Shown: piece by piece, positions 1-10,316 of the stretch
Layout of the letters: each line of letters begins with the position of its first letter
How positions within the stretch are numbered: the first letter of the stretch is position 1
NCBI GenBank assembly: GCA_963817635.1
Contig: CAWFPR010000005.1
Coordinates: 310,001-374,000, forward strand
DNA: 64,000 nucleotides
DNA from: CAWFPR01 sp963817635
GTDB lineage: Bacteria; Acidobacteriota; Vicinamibacteria; Vicinamibacterales; 2-12-FULL-66-21
Direction: 5' to 3'
Program-made: the position numbers and the translations under genes
The notes under the pieces: model-generated
The model's input: the letters and a program-made list of their open reading frames with translations, nothing else
The model's database searches: none
What the model was told of the DNA's origin: nothing

Positions 1-311
1 ACACCGTCGTGGACATGGCTGCCTCCCTCTGTGCACGGGGAGGGACGCAGTTTACCCGGACGCCAGGCCGAACGATCCACCAAAATCTGCCTACGCGCCG
101 GCCGTCTCAAGCTCATGTACGACCCGCCGGGCCCGGAGGACTCCAGCGGTGATCGATGGGCGCACAATACGCCCCCCTTTTGCGCAGGCGCGATCGGCGC
201 CGGCGCCGTGGCCCGGAGTGTAAAGTTTCGATGTCGCCGGGAGCGGGATCAGCCGGCCGGGTCATACAAGGGGCCGCGGCGCGCGAACTCGCGACGGCAC
301 CGCACGCCAGC
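1..311. other. No gene recognised at the left edge
   Basis: No frame here gives a protein with a recognisable motif, and I see no tRNA or rRNA fold. It lies downstream of the minus-strand DUF2064-type gene that stops at 312-314 and may hold only that gene's 3' region. Confidence 0.4.
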
Positions 312-961
312 TCACTTGCGGGCAAGGTGCGCGAGGCCCCAGGCGCGGGTGCGTCGCGCGGTGACCGCCTCGGCACCGTCCATGGACTCCTGCAATCCAT
401 CGCGCTATCGACATCCGCCCACGGCTCGAGCATGACGATCGGGATGTGGTGAGCGTTCGCCGCGCCAAGTGTCTGCGCAAGTACCCGATCCGTGCTCCAA
501 TCGACCTGTTCGAACAGCGCGGCATGAGGCCGGTTCATTCCAATCAGGTAGTAGCCGCCGTCGGCAGCCGGTCCGAGCACGACGCGATCCGGGTGTCCGT
601 GCAGTGCGTCAAATGCGCCGCGAAGCATGGCGGAAGGCAGATCCGGCAGGTCGGAGCCCACCACCACGATCGACTCGACGCCAGGCGCATGACGTCCTCG
701 AAGACGTATCTCATGCGCTGACCAAGGTCCGCCCCTCGCTGGGCGATGACATCCACGGCCGGTCCCGCGAACTCGCGCATCGCTTCACAGGCCTCCGCCG
801 GTTCACACGCGATGATGTGCGCGACAGACGTGCATGCCTTCGGGACGTCAAGGGTATCGAGAAAGAGCGCGCGGCGGCCAATCCGCACGGCAGGCGTCAT
901 CGACCGGGACATCGAGCGGGGTCTTGCCACCGGTCCACGGTGCTCGCGCCATGAGCACCAC
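312..961 (-). CDS. TIGR04282/DUF2064 family transferase (rSAM-associated transferase 1), frameshifted
   Basis: This family has a nucleotidyltransferase/glycosyltransferase-like fold and often sits beside radical SAM genes of the ArsS type; its reaction is unproven. Visible parts are the N-terminal MARAPWTGGKT (family form: FARxPxPGxxKT), VVGSDLPDLP, and the signature GPAADGGYYLIG. The protein is spread over at least three frames, with shifts near 860, near 670 and near 400, and ends in a frame reading AWGLAHLARK before TGA at 314-312. The likely start is GTG at 961, with AAAGG upstream; the ATG at 952 is an alternative. It directly follows the TIGR04283-type gene on the same strand, the usual partner order. 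Frameshifts are probably sequence errors, because conserved blocks survive on both sides of each. Confidence 0.7.
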
Positions 962-1663
962 GGCGCTGGCCTTTCGCTCGAAGTACTGCTGCGCCAGCCC
1001 CGACGGGGCCGCGCCTGACACGTAGCGCGTTGCAAGGCTGAGGTTCCGAATGCTCCGCCGTGTCCACCCCTCCCGTTTCCATCGGCGGGCGGACGTGCGC
1101 ACGACCTCGCGAGAACGCAGCAGGCGTCCTCTCCGTCTCGCCCGGCGTACGAGGTCGACGTCTTCCATGAGCGGAAGGTCGCGATACCCGTGCATGGCCT
1201 CGAACGTCCTACGTCGTATGAACAGCGCCTGGTCACCTTACGGAAATCCGAAGAGCGCAACTCGCAGCCGCACCCCCAACTCCACGAGTCTCGCTTGCCA
1301 GTCCGGGCTGTCCAGTGCCAGCCTGAACGCGCCCGCGACGACGTCCGCGCGCTGGTCCGCCTGGGCAATGACGCTCATCCAGTCGGTTGGCAGCTCGGAA
1401 TCCGCATGCAGGAACAGCAGCCAGCGACCGCAGGCGATCGCCGCACCGGCATTCATCTGGGAGGCGCGACTTCGAGGCGCAGAGACCCACAGGACATCCG
1501 GATGCCGTTCGCGATCGCCTTGGTACAGGCGTTCCTCGCCCAGGGAACACGCCACGATGACTTCGGCATGCGTCCGGCCGGGCAGGCACTGAAGCGCCCG
1601 AGTCAGGGCATCAGCGTCCCTCCATACAGGGATGACGACGCTCACGAGGCATTTTTCATCCAT
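961..1663 (-). CDS. TIGR04283 family glycosyltransferase 2 (rSAM-associated transferase 2), frameshifted
   Basis: Family 2 glycosyltransferase of the type that accompanies radical SAM/ArsM loci. The start is ATG at 1663 (MDEKCLVSVVIPVWRD). The GT-A features are VSVVIPVWRD at the N-terminus, the SRASQMNAGA nucleotide-binding stretch, and FLHADSELP, whose HAD replaces the usual DxD. The C-terminal half (MHGYRDLPLMEDVDLVRRAR) is in a different frame, with the shift near 1200-1240. It ends around ATRYVSGAAPSGLAQQYF, matching the family C-terminus, and runs into the next gene. It is transcribed divergently from the radical SAM-ArsM fusion, with 310 bp between the starts. The natural acceptor is unknown; a role in glycosylating an organoarsenical or related product is inference from context. 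Confidence 0.75.
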
Positions 1664-1973
1664 ACGCGGGATCGGGATGACGTTCAGGAAGAGACGGGCG
1701 AATAGAATTGCCAGGGTTCTCACAACGACGTACAGGGACAGGCTCTCGGACGGGCGGGACGTTGCCCGCCTGTCGAACGGCCTGGACCCTCGATGTTCGC
1801 AACGTCGAGAATAGAGGCTGACCTGTGTAACGATCCGGCCCTGCTCTGGACTGACTCGTAGGGCCAGTGACGCCAGTATCGCCGATCCGGCGCCTTCGGT
1901 GTGGTTCGAGACCCGCACGCAGGGCGCAGCCGGGAATGTACCGTAGACGAGACCAGCCGAGCCGAGGTAATGC
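1664..1973. promoter_or_regulatory. Divergent intergenic region with two inverted repeats
   Basis: This 310-bp gap separates the GT2 start (minus) from the radical SAM-ArsM start (plus) and must carry the promoters of both. It holds two dyads. At 1753-1770 GGCGGG and CCCGCC flank a 6-nt loop. At 1789-1809 CTCGATGTT and AACGTCGAG flank a 3-nt centre, a near-perfect 9-bp palindrome with one mismatch, the size of a homodimer operator. No regulator gene lies in the visible locus. The palindrome as operator is inference. Confidence 0.35.
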
Positions 1974-4451
1974 ATGCCGATCCGTATAGACAATCAGACT
2001 GTCCTGCGCGCGCCCGCAACCGTCATCGAGCGCGCCGGCGACGGCTTTGTGGCGATCAATCCCGCGTCGCCCAACTGGATCACGACCGACGAACGGGGCC
2101 TGCGGATCCTGAGGCAATTCGACGGTAGAACGCCGCTCGCCGACGTGGTCCGCACTTACGCAGCCGATACGGGCCTCGATCTGTCGCGCGCGTGGCTGCA
2201 CGTCGAGACCTTCGCCCGCGACGCGCTCCGCCAGAAGTTCGTCTCGACCGACGGCGCGGTGCCGGTGCCCTACCTCGGACGCTCGGTGTACCTGCGGACC
2301 GACCGGCTGCGCGAGTTCTGGATCCAGCTCAACGATTTCTGCAACCTGGCCTGCGCGCACTGTCTCGTGTCGTCCAGCCCGCAGGGGGGCGGCGGCCTTC
2401 CGGGGCCCGTCGTGCGCGGGGCGATCGATGAGGCCGTTGCGCTCGGTACCGAACGGTTCTACCTGACGGGCGGCGAGCCGCTCGCGCGCCCGGACGTGCT
2501 CGATCTGATCGACCACATCGCGCATACGCACGAACGCGACCTTGTGATCCTGACCAACGGCACACTGTTCAAGGGGGATCGCCTGCGAGCGCTCACGGCG
2601 GTTCCCGCCGATCGGCTGCGCGTCCAGATCAGTCTCGACGGCGCGTCCCCAGAGATCAACGATCCGATCCGCGGAGATGGCACGTTCGCCCGGATCGTCC
2701 ATGGCATCCAGGCCGCCGTGGGAGCCGGACTGAATACCACGCTCACCATGGTGCTGCTGCGTCACAATCTCGCCGACGCGACCGCGATGATCGAACTCGC
2801 CGCGCGGCTCGGCGTCACCAACGTCCACCTCTTGTGGCCACATCGGCGAGGTCGGGTGCTGACGGGGCCATTTGCAGCGCTCCCTGCCGCGCTCGAGATC
2901 CTCGACACTGTGCGCCACGCCTGCGACGTTGCGCGCGCCCGCGGGATTACGATCGACAACGTCGAAGAGCTGCGGCTGCGGTTCGACGGCCCGGCCGGCG
3001 TGAAGAACGACCTCGCCGGCGCAGGCTGGACCAGCCTCTGCCTGAATGCCGACGGCAGCATCTATCCCTCGGCCTCGATGGCGGGCGTGCCGGACCTGAA
3101 CTGCGGCAGCCTCCTGGACCAGCGGCTCGAAGCCGTGTGGAAGGAGAGTCCGGTGCTGCGGGAGCTGCGCGGCACGACGGTCGAGCAGAAGGTTCAGTGC
3201 CGGAGCTGCCACCTGAAGTTCCTCTGCGGCGGGGGCGACTTCGAGCACGGGTACTGGGCCTCTGGAGGCGCAACCGGCCGCGGCAGCTTCGCAGGCCACG
3301 ACCCCTACTGCGAGCTGTATCAAGGGCTGGCGGCGGAGACACTCGCCCGCGTGGCGACGGAAGGTCGCGCCACCGTCCAGCCCCGGTCCGGGTTCGACCG
3401 CCCGGTCGTCTTCCGCGCAATGGGCGAACGGGCCCTCCACGACGAAGCGGCCGTCGTGCGGACGACGCACTCGGCGTGCGTGCTGTCGGAGGAGGTGGCG
3501 GATCGATCGCGCGCGGAAGTGCGCCAGTTCTACGGCCGCGCCGCCGAACATCCGCAGGCCGAGTTGTGCTGTCCTGTCCGGCCCGAGGCGGACGATCTGG
3601 CGCACATTCCGGCTGAAGTGGTCGAACGCTTCTACGGCTGCGGGAGCCCGGTGTCGGCGGCGGCGCCGCAGCCGGGCGAAACGCTGGTCGATTTCGGGTC
3701 CGGCGCCGGCATCGACTGCTTCATCGCGGCAAGACGCGTGGGTCGCGAGGGACGGGTTTTCGGCATCGACATGACCGAGCAGATGCTCGGCGTGGCGCGA
3801 GCGTCGCAACCCAAGGTCGCCTCGGCGCTCGGGTACGACAACGTCGAGTTCCGGCGGGGCTTCTCGAGCAGATTCCGGGTCGAGGATCGCTCCGCCCATG
3901 TCGTCACGTCGAACTGCGTCATCAACCTGTCACCCGACAAGCCAGCCGTGCTGCGCGAGATCTGGCGGGTGCTCGCGGACCGGGGCCGCGCGGTCGTCGC
4001 CGACATCGTCACCGAAGGGGACGTGCCGGCGGCGAAGGCGCCGACGGCCAGCTCTGGGGCGAATGCATCAGCGGCGCGATGCCCGAGGAAGCGTTTCTCG
4101 CGGCATTCGAACGCGCTGGTTTCTACGGCGTGTCGATCCTGAAGAAGACGTTCTGGCGCGAAGTCGAGGGCACGCGCTTCAACTCGGTCACGGTTCGCGG
4201 CTACAAGTTCGAAAAGCAGGCCGGCTGCCGGTATTCGGGCAGTATGCCGTGTACCTGGGCCCGATGAAGGCCGTCGTAGACGAAGAAGGGCACATGTTCC
4301 CGCGCGGGACGCCGAACGAAGTGTGCACCGACACGGCCGCCAAGCTCAGCGAACCGCCGTACCCGGGGCCTTCGCCGTGCTCGATGGTCCGGAGTCGCGC
4401 GCTTCGATTGCGGCCGGCGACTCCTGTGGCGCCGACGGCCGATGCTGTTGA
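1974..4451 (+). CDS. PqqD / radical SAM-SPASM / ArsM-like methyltransferase fusion, three frameshifts near the 3' end
   Basis: Likely a multidomain enzyme of organoarsenical (or related metalloid) metabolism. Residues 1-95 resemble PqqD-type peptide-recognition domains. The radical SAM domain follows with CNLACAHC (C123, C127, C130) and GGEPL at 167-171. A SPASM-like region has cysteines at 356, 377, 409, 412, 418 and 446. From about 515 an ArsM-type methyltransferase begins: FYG, LCCP (532-534), the SAM site VDFGSGAGID (572-581), then SNCVINLSPDK. Its end lies in three further frames (shifts near 4040, 4225 and 4370): QLWGECISGAMPEEAF, then GQYAVYLGPMKAV, then a terminus GADGRCC before TGA at 4449. 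A Cys pair at the end is common in arsenite methyltransferases. GAGG sits 6 nt before the ATG. Each shift needs one added base, so sequencing error is likely. The substrate is not known; canonical ArsS is not seen here. Confidence 0.75.
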
Positions 4452-4475
4452 AAGGATCGGGCACGCCACGGATCA

Positions 4476-6032
4476 TCAACGGGTCCAGGCCAGCCAGTTG
4501 TGGAAGAGCCACTTCACAACGGGGTGAGCCGCGTGCGGCTGAATTGATCGCCCAGCTTGCGGATGGCTTCGGCCTGCGTCGGGTACGGATGGATCGTACT
4601 GCCGATCTGCCCAAGCCCGAGACCGTGTGTCATCGCCAGGGTGATCTCGGAGATCATATCGCCCGCATGGCTCGCGACGATGGTGGCGCCGAGGATCGTG
4701 TCGGTGCCTTTCTTGACGTGGACTTTCACGAAGCCGCCATCCTCGCCATCCAGGATCGCGCGGTCCACATCGTGGAAGTCCTGGCAGGAACGTGTCGATC
4801 GCGATTCCCCGTTTCCCGGCCTCGCCTTCGTACAGCCCCACGTGCGCGATCTCGGGCGAGGTGTAGGTGCACCAGGGCATCACGAGCGATGTGGACGTCT
4901 TGCGTCCCTTGAACAGTGCGTTCTGGATCACGATGCGGGCCATGAAGTCGGCGGCGTGCGTGAACTGGTACGGCGAGCAACGTCTCCCGCGGCGTAGATC
5001 CTCGGGTTTGTCGTCTGCATCCGTGCGTTGACCCTGACGCCGTTCTTGTCGTACTTCACGCCGACGGCTTCGAGGTTCAGGTGCTCGACGTTGGGCGCGC
5101 GGCCGACGGCCACCAGCAGCTTGTCGATCGGCTCGTCATAGCCGCGGCCGTGCGATTCGACCACGAGCCGGATTCCCTCGTCCTGCCTGATCTCCAGGTT
5201 CTTCCCGCAACACAGCAGCGTGACGCCGTCGCCTTGGAGTCGCGTCTGGACGATCGCCGCCGCGTCGCGGTCTTCGCGCGGCAGGATGCCGTGTTCCGCT
5301 TCGACCAGGAACACCTCGGACCCGAGCTGTGCGAACGCCTGTGCCATCTCGCAGCCGATCGGTCCGGCGCCGATGACGCCGAGCCGTTGCGGTCGCTCGG
5401 TCAGCGAGAACAGCGTCTCGTTGGTCAGATAGTCGACGTCGGTCAGTCCGGGCACCGGCGGCGCGGCGGCCCGTGCGCCGGTCGCGATCACAGCCCGGGC
5501 GAAGTCGAGAGGCGTGCCGTCCACGTCGATCGTGCCGGAATCGAGGAAGCGCGCCTGTCCGAAATAGACGTCCACGCCGAGATCGCGGAAGCGCTGCGCC
5601 GCGTCGTTGCGGCTGATGCGCGCGCGCAGGCGGCGCATCCGCTGCATCACTGCGGCGAAGTCCACGGCCACGCCGTCCGGAACGCCGACCCCGAACTCGC
5701 GCGCATCGCCGCACGATGGCCGCGACGCGGCCGGCGCTGATGACTCCCTTCGACGGCACGCACCCGACGTTCAGGCAGTCGCCGCCCATCAGATCCCGCT
5801 CGATCAGCGCCACCCTGGCGCCCAGCCCCGCCGCGCCGGATGCGGTGACCAGGCCGGCGGTGCCGGCGCCAATGACGACCAGGTTGTATCGACCGGCAGG
5901 CGTCGGGTTCACCCAGTCCGCGGGATGCACGTGGCCCACCAGCTCGCGATTGGCCTCGTCGGCCGGACTGGTCTGCGGCAGACGCTCGATGACCGGGACG
6001 TCTCGACCAGAGGTGTTCTCTTCACGTATCAC
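4476..6032 (-). CDS. Mercuric reductase-like FAD/NAD(P) disulfide oxidoreductase, frameshifted
   Basis: Class I flavin disulfide reductase of the dihydrolipoamide dehydrogenase/MerA family. FAD site: VVIGAGTAGLVTA. Redox-active disulfide: GGDCLNVGCVPSK. NAD(P) site: GVIGAGPIGCEMAQAF. Second FAD site: IYAAGDVA. The dimerisation domain includes TSPEIAHVGL and HPYPTQAEAIRKLGD. The C-terminus KWLFHNWLAWTR is in a separate frame and matches the usual end of these proteins. No HMA domain or C-terminal vicinal Cys pair is seen, so true mercuric reductase activity is doubtful. Start: GTG at 6032 with GGAG 8 nt upstream. At least four frame changes (near 5690, 4960, 4775 and 4515) split the gene. It converges on the radical SAM-ArsM gene with about 25 bp between stops. 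Homologues often sit in arsenosugar-type loci; the electron acceptor here is unknown. Confidence 0.75.
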
Positions 6033-6084
6033 GCCGTTCTCCAGTCTTTTCGCGTCCAGTGCATCACGGCAAACGGTCCGGCGA

Positions 6085-6324
6085 AACCATTGGAACACGG
6101 GACTTCTGGCAGGTGACGAAACGGCGTTCGAGGCGTTGGTTGCCGCGTTGCACCTGCCGATGCTTCGGTTCGTGCGGACGTTCATCTCGCGAGCCGATGT
6201 CGCCGAGGAGGTCGTCCGGGAGACATGGCTCACGGTCGTGCGCGGGCTCGAGGGCTTCGAGGGACGCTCCGACCTGCATCTCCCCATGTTCGCCCGACGC
6301 AGCGGCGACGGCCCGGGCCTGTGA
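6085..6324 (+). pseudogene. ECF sigma factor remnant (region 2 only)
   Basis: About 70 codons match the N-terminal region 2 of extracytoplasmic-function sigma factors: LLAGDETAFEALVAALH, LRFVRTFISRADVAEEVV, ETWLTVVRGLEGFEGRSD. The frame stops shortly after, and no region 4 is found before the uvrA 3' end at 6349. There is no clear start codon; the coding similarity begins just upstream of the divergent flavoprotein gene. It looks like a decayed gene cut by whatever brought the two flanks together, though an indel error hiding a short remainder cannot be excluded. Confidence 0.55.
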
Positions 6325-6348
6325 CTCCAGGATCGGACCGTCGCCGCT

Positions 6349-9295
6349 TCACGTGTTCCGTCGCATCGTGTGGGCCTGGTGGCTCGACAGGTGCGGCTTC
6401 AGGAAGCGCCCGGTGTGCGACGCCCTGCACGCCGCGATCTGCTCGGGCGTGCCGGTCACGACGACCTCGCCGCCGCCGTGTCCGCCTTCTGGCCCGAGGT
6501 CGATCACGTGGTCGGCGGTCTTGATCACGTCCATGTGATGCTCGATCAGGATGACCGTGTGCCCGGCGTCCACGAGCCGGTTCAGCGACCCGAGGAGCCG
6601 CTCGACGTCCGCCAGGTGCAGCCCGGTCGTCGGCTCGTCGAGGATGTAGACGGTGTGCTTCGCGCGCTGCAGCTTGCTCAGCTCCGTGGCGATCTTGACC
6701 CGCTGCGCCTCGCCGCCCGAAAGCGTCGTGGCCGACTGTCCGAGCGTGAGATAGCCGAGGCCGAGTTCGTTCAGGACCTCGATCTTCTTCGCCAGCGCCG
6801 GCTCGTTCGCGAAGAACGCCGCCCCCTCCTCCAGCGACATCTTGAGCACGTCGTCGATCGTCTTGCCGCGGATCGTGACCTCGAGCGTTTCGCTGTTGAA
6901 CCGGGCGCCCTTGCACGCGCCGCACGTGACCTCGACGTCCGGCATGAAGTACAGCTGCGTCGTGATGACGCCTTCGCCCTGGCACTCCTCGCAGCGGCCC
7001 CCCTTGACGTTGAAGCTGAAGCGTCCCGGCTTGTACTCGCGCTCGATGGAAAGCGGCGCGCCGGTGAACAGGTCGCGGATCGTGTCGTAGAAGCCGACGT
7101 AGGTCGCCGGGTTCGACCGGCTGTTGCGGCCGATCGGCAACTGGTCGATGTTCACCACCTTGTGGACGTGCTCGAGGCCCTCGACCGCGTCGTGCTCGCC
7201 CGGCAGCGTCCGCGTGTCCTCGAGCGTCTTCCACAGCGCCTTGTAGAGAATCTCGTTGACCAGCGTGCTCTTGCCCGACCCGGACGCGCCGGTGATCGCG
7301 ACCAGCATGCCGAGGGGAATCTTCACGTCGATGTTCTTCAGGTTGTGCTCGCGCGCGCCGCGCACCACGAGCGCCTTGCCGTTGCCTCTCCGGCGAACCG
7401 CGGGCGTGGCGATCGAGCGCCTCCCGGAAAAGAACTGGCCCGTCGGCGACGCCTTGCACTTCAGCACGTCGTCCAGCGTGCCCTGCACGACGACGCGGCC
7501 GCCGTGGACGCCGGGGCCGGGGCCCATTTCGACCACGTGATCGGCGGCGCGGATGGTGTCCTCGTCGTGCTCAACGACGATGACGGTGTTGCCGATGTCG
7601 CGCAGGCGCTCGAGCGTCGCGATCATCTTGACGTTGTCCTTCGGGTGCAGGCCGATGCTGGGCTCGTCGAGCACGTAGAGCATGCCCATCAGGCCGGAGC
7701 CGATCTGTGTCGAGAGGCGGATACGCTGCGACTCGCCGCCAGAAAGCGTCCCCGAGCGGCGGTTGAAGTTCAGGTAGTCGAGCCCGATCCCGAGCAGCAG
7801 CTCGAGCCGCGATCGGATCTCGCCGAGTACCTGGCGGCCCGCGTCCGCGCCGCGCCCGGCAGGCTTCACCGTGCCGAGGAACGTGTACAGCTCGTCGAAG
7901 TTCAACTGCCCGACGTCGTGCATGCGTCCTGCCGTTCACGGTGAACAGCAGCCGGGTGGCCCGCACGCGCGCGCCGTGGCAGTCCGGGCAGATGTGCTCG
8001 ACCATGACCTTGTCGAGCCACGCCTCCATCTTCGAGTTCGCCTCGCCGCGCTGGCGGTAGCGCCGGTAGTACCGCTCGATTCGCCGGGCGATGCCGCCGA
8101 AGCCGACCTGCTTCCCCTCCGACTGATCGCGTCTGGCCTTCGCCTCCGGCGGCGACTGCAGGCGGATCTTCTGCGGCTCGATGCCGTAGAGAACCGCGTG
8201 GCGCGCACGCTCCGGCAACTCCGTCCACGGCGCGTTCAACGGGAAATCGAGCGCCGTCGAGAGGCTGAACATCATCCGGCCGTCCCACGTGTCGGGGTTG
8301 TACTTGAACGCCTCTCGAACGAAGCAGCCGCCGAGAATACTGCGCTTCGGATCCGGAATCAGCAACTCCGGGTGCGTGAGCTTGTCCACGCCAAGGCCGC
8401 CGCAGGTGCGACAGGCGCTTTCCGGATTGTTGAACATGAAGAAGTCGGGAACGATGTCGCCATAGACGAAGTGGTGCGTCGCGCTCGTCAGTCCGGTGTA
8501 GAAGCGATCGGCCTCGGCTCTCGACGCGCCCTTCACGATGGCTACGTTCAGCAGGCTGTCGCCGACGAGCAGGGTGGCCGCGATCGCTGCCTTGATGGCT
8601 TTTTCGTGCTTCCGGCTGACGATCAGCCGATCGACGACCGCATCCATGTGTTCGACGGCGCCCTCGTCGAGCTCGAGGTTCTCGGCGAGATCGACGGCGC
8701 GGCCATCGACAATCAGCCGGCGCACGCCTTTCTTGCGGACCTCGGTGAACACGAAATCGAGATCCTCGCCGTACACCTTGAAGATCGGCGCCCGCAGTTC
8801 GACGACTGTTCCCTCGGGCAGCGACAGGATGGCTTCGAGGATCTGGCTCGACGATCGGCTCGGCGCCGGTTCGCCGGTTCGCGGACAGTGCGCCTGTCCG
8901 ATGGTCGCATAAAGGAGGTTGAGGTAGCTCGCGATGTCGGTCATCGTGCCGACAGTCGATCTCGGGTTGTTCGCGAGGGTCTTCTGCTCGATTGAAATCA
9001 CCGGCGACAGGCCGAAGACGAAATCCACGTCGGGCTTGGTGACCTGCGCGACGAAGCGCTTCGCGAACGTGGACAGCGATTCCATGTAGCGGCGCTGCCC
9101 TTCGGCGTAGATCGTGTCGAACGCGAGGCTCGACTTGCCGGACCCCGACAGCCCGGTGACGACGACGAGGCTGTCGCGCGGGATCTCGACGGAGATGTTC
9201 TTGAGGTTGTGAACGCGCGCTCCCTGCACCGACACCGTCGTTCGTGCGGTGGGTCTGGTGCCGTCGAGTGGCGTGACTTTGCGCGAACGGGCCAT
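6349..9295 (-). CDS. uvrA: UvrABC excinuclease subunit A (UvrA-type ATPase), one frameshift
   Basis: DNA-damage recognition ATPase of nucleotide excision repair, about 980 aa. It begins MARSRKVTPLDG at 9295. First ATPase half: Walker A TGLSGSGKSS and FGLSPVISIEQKT. Signature/Walker B of that half: TLSGGESQRIRL and YVLDEPSIGLHP. Second half: TGASGSGKSTL, TLSGGEAQRVKIA, YILDEPTTGLH. The C-terminal zinc site is intact (CEECQGEG, then CGACKGAR). The N-terminal zinc module is odd: only CRTCGG is visible and the partner CxxC expected about 20 residues earlier is absent (THHFVYGDIVPDFF instead). A one-base shift near 7925 divides the gene between FTVNGR and MHDVGQLNFDEL. It follows the nucleotidyltransferase gene with a 4-bp gap, so the two are probably co-transcribed. 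It could be a UvrA paralogue rather than the sole UvrA. Confidence 0.9.
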
Positions 9296-9299
9296 CAGC

Positions 9300-10229
9300 T
9301 CAGCTCTCCGGTTCGCCCAGATACACGAACGCCAGCTCCTGGACGTCGACATTGCTCCGCTTCGTCAGCCGGACCGGCAGCGAGACCTTGCCGATCAGCC
9401 CGTGGTCCGCCAGGTACTCGCACGCGTTGACCACGCCCTCGACGTTGAAGTGGCGGCGGAAATGATGGTCGAGGTCCCGGCCGGAACGCGCCTCTCCGAC
9501 CTCGCGCAGGTGGTCGATCACCGGCGCGAACAACGTCCCCAGGCGGGGCGTGAGGTAGCCTTCGGCCGCCTCGAGCGCGGCCTCGACCGCCGTGCGCGTC
9601 TTCTTCGCGTTCAGCAGTCCGCTGTAGACGATGCGGAAGAACGGCGGGTTGAGGGCGGCGGCCTGCGGGATGACCTCGCGATCGGCGATGCGGCCGGCGC
9701 CGATGACCTCGATCTTCGCGAGCGGCGTGGCCGCATACAGGAGCCACAGCGCCGTGTAGTCGAGATCGCCGCGGGTCAGGAACCACTTCCGTGCCTTGTA
9801 GAGCATGTAGAGAGCCGCCGACGCGGCGCGGAGCATCTGCAGATCGCGATCGCGATCGCCGAGCTGGTGCAGCCGCGCGCACAGCGCCTCGAGCGTCTCG
9901 TCGTGGGTGTAGAGCAGCCGGCCCTTCGCAAGCAGCGAGTGCATGAACGAGTTCTGCGTCGCCCCCTCGACGATCTTCCGGAACTCCGCCCGCGGGATGA
10001 GCGAGGCGTGCACGTTGACGCCGTCGGCGTAGAGCGGCAGATCGCTCACGGCGATCGCCTTGTCGTCGATCGTCACCAGCACGAGATCAATGTCGGATCT
10101 CGCCCAGACCGTGTCGTGCGACAGGCTGCCGCAGAGGAGTGCCGCCAGGATGCTGCGGTCGGTCTTGACCTGGGCGACCAGCGCGTCCAGGGCGGCGGTG
10201 AATTGCTGGGACGGATGTGCGTGGGCCAT
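9300..10229 (-). CDS. Nucleotidyltransferase-domain protein
   Basis: A 309-aa protein with an N-terminal polymerase-beta-like nucleotidyltransferase fold: CGSLSHDTVWARSDIDLVLV contains GS (34-35) and the metal-binding DxD (D46, D48). The rest is mostly helical, with no further motif I can name. The last part (DLDHHFRRHFNVEGVVNACEYL) may be a helical or winged domain. The start ATG at 10229 gives MAHAHPSQQF. Its stop is 4 bp from the uvrA start on the same strand, so an operon is likely. Whether it adenylylates a small molecule or a macromolecule cannot be read from sequence. No toxin-type partner is adjacent. Confidence 0.7.
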   Translation of the reverse strand: MAHAHPSQQFTAALDALVAQVKTDRSILAALLCGSLSHDTVWARSDIDLVLVTIDDKAIAVSDLPLYADGVNVHASLIPRAEFRKIVEGATQNSFMHSLLAKGRLLYTHDETLEALCARLHQLGDRDRDLQMLRAASAALYMLYKARKWFLTRGDLDYTALWLLYAATPLAKIEVIGAGRIADREVIPQAAALNPPFFRIVYSGLLNAKKTRTAVEAALEAAEGYLTPRLGTLFAPVIDHLREVGEARSGRDLDHHFRRHFNVEGVVNACEYLADHGLIGKVSLPVRLTKRSNVDVQELAFVYLGEPES

Positions 10230-10316
10230 GCGGCGCTGAACCGGAGCGGGCCGATCGCGGCGAGCATGATTGCACCGTGCCCGCCGCGCGGCAAGTCGTC
10301 TCAGGAAGTCGGCGCC

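Noticed and set aside
1656..3899. A 747-codon minus-strand frame opposite the radical SAM gene, and similar long frames at 6370-7944 (+), 15768-18272 (-), 29718-31595 (+), 55432-56880 (+) and 58632-60629 (-)
   Set aside because: They are antisense shadows typical of high-GC DNA: Arg/Ala/Gly-rich, no domains, and opposite genes with clear motifs.
1974..4451. Selenocysteine in the radical SAM-ArsM protein or its neighbours
   Set aside because: The transferase families are named for selenodomain association, but no in-frame TGA with a following SECIS-like stem was seen; cysteines occupy the expected positions.
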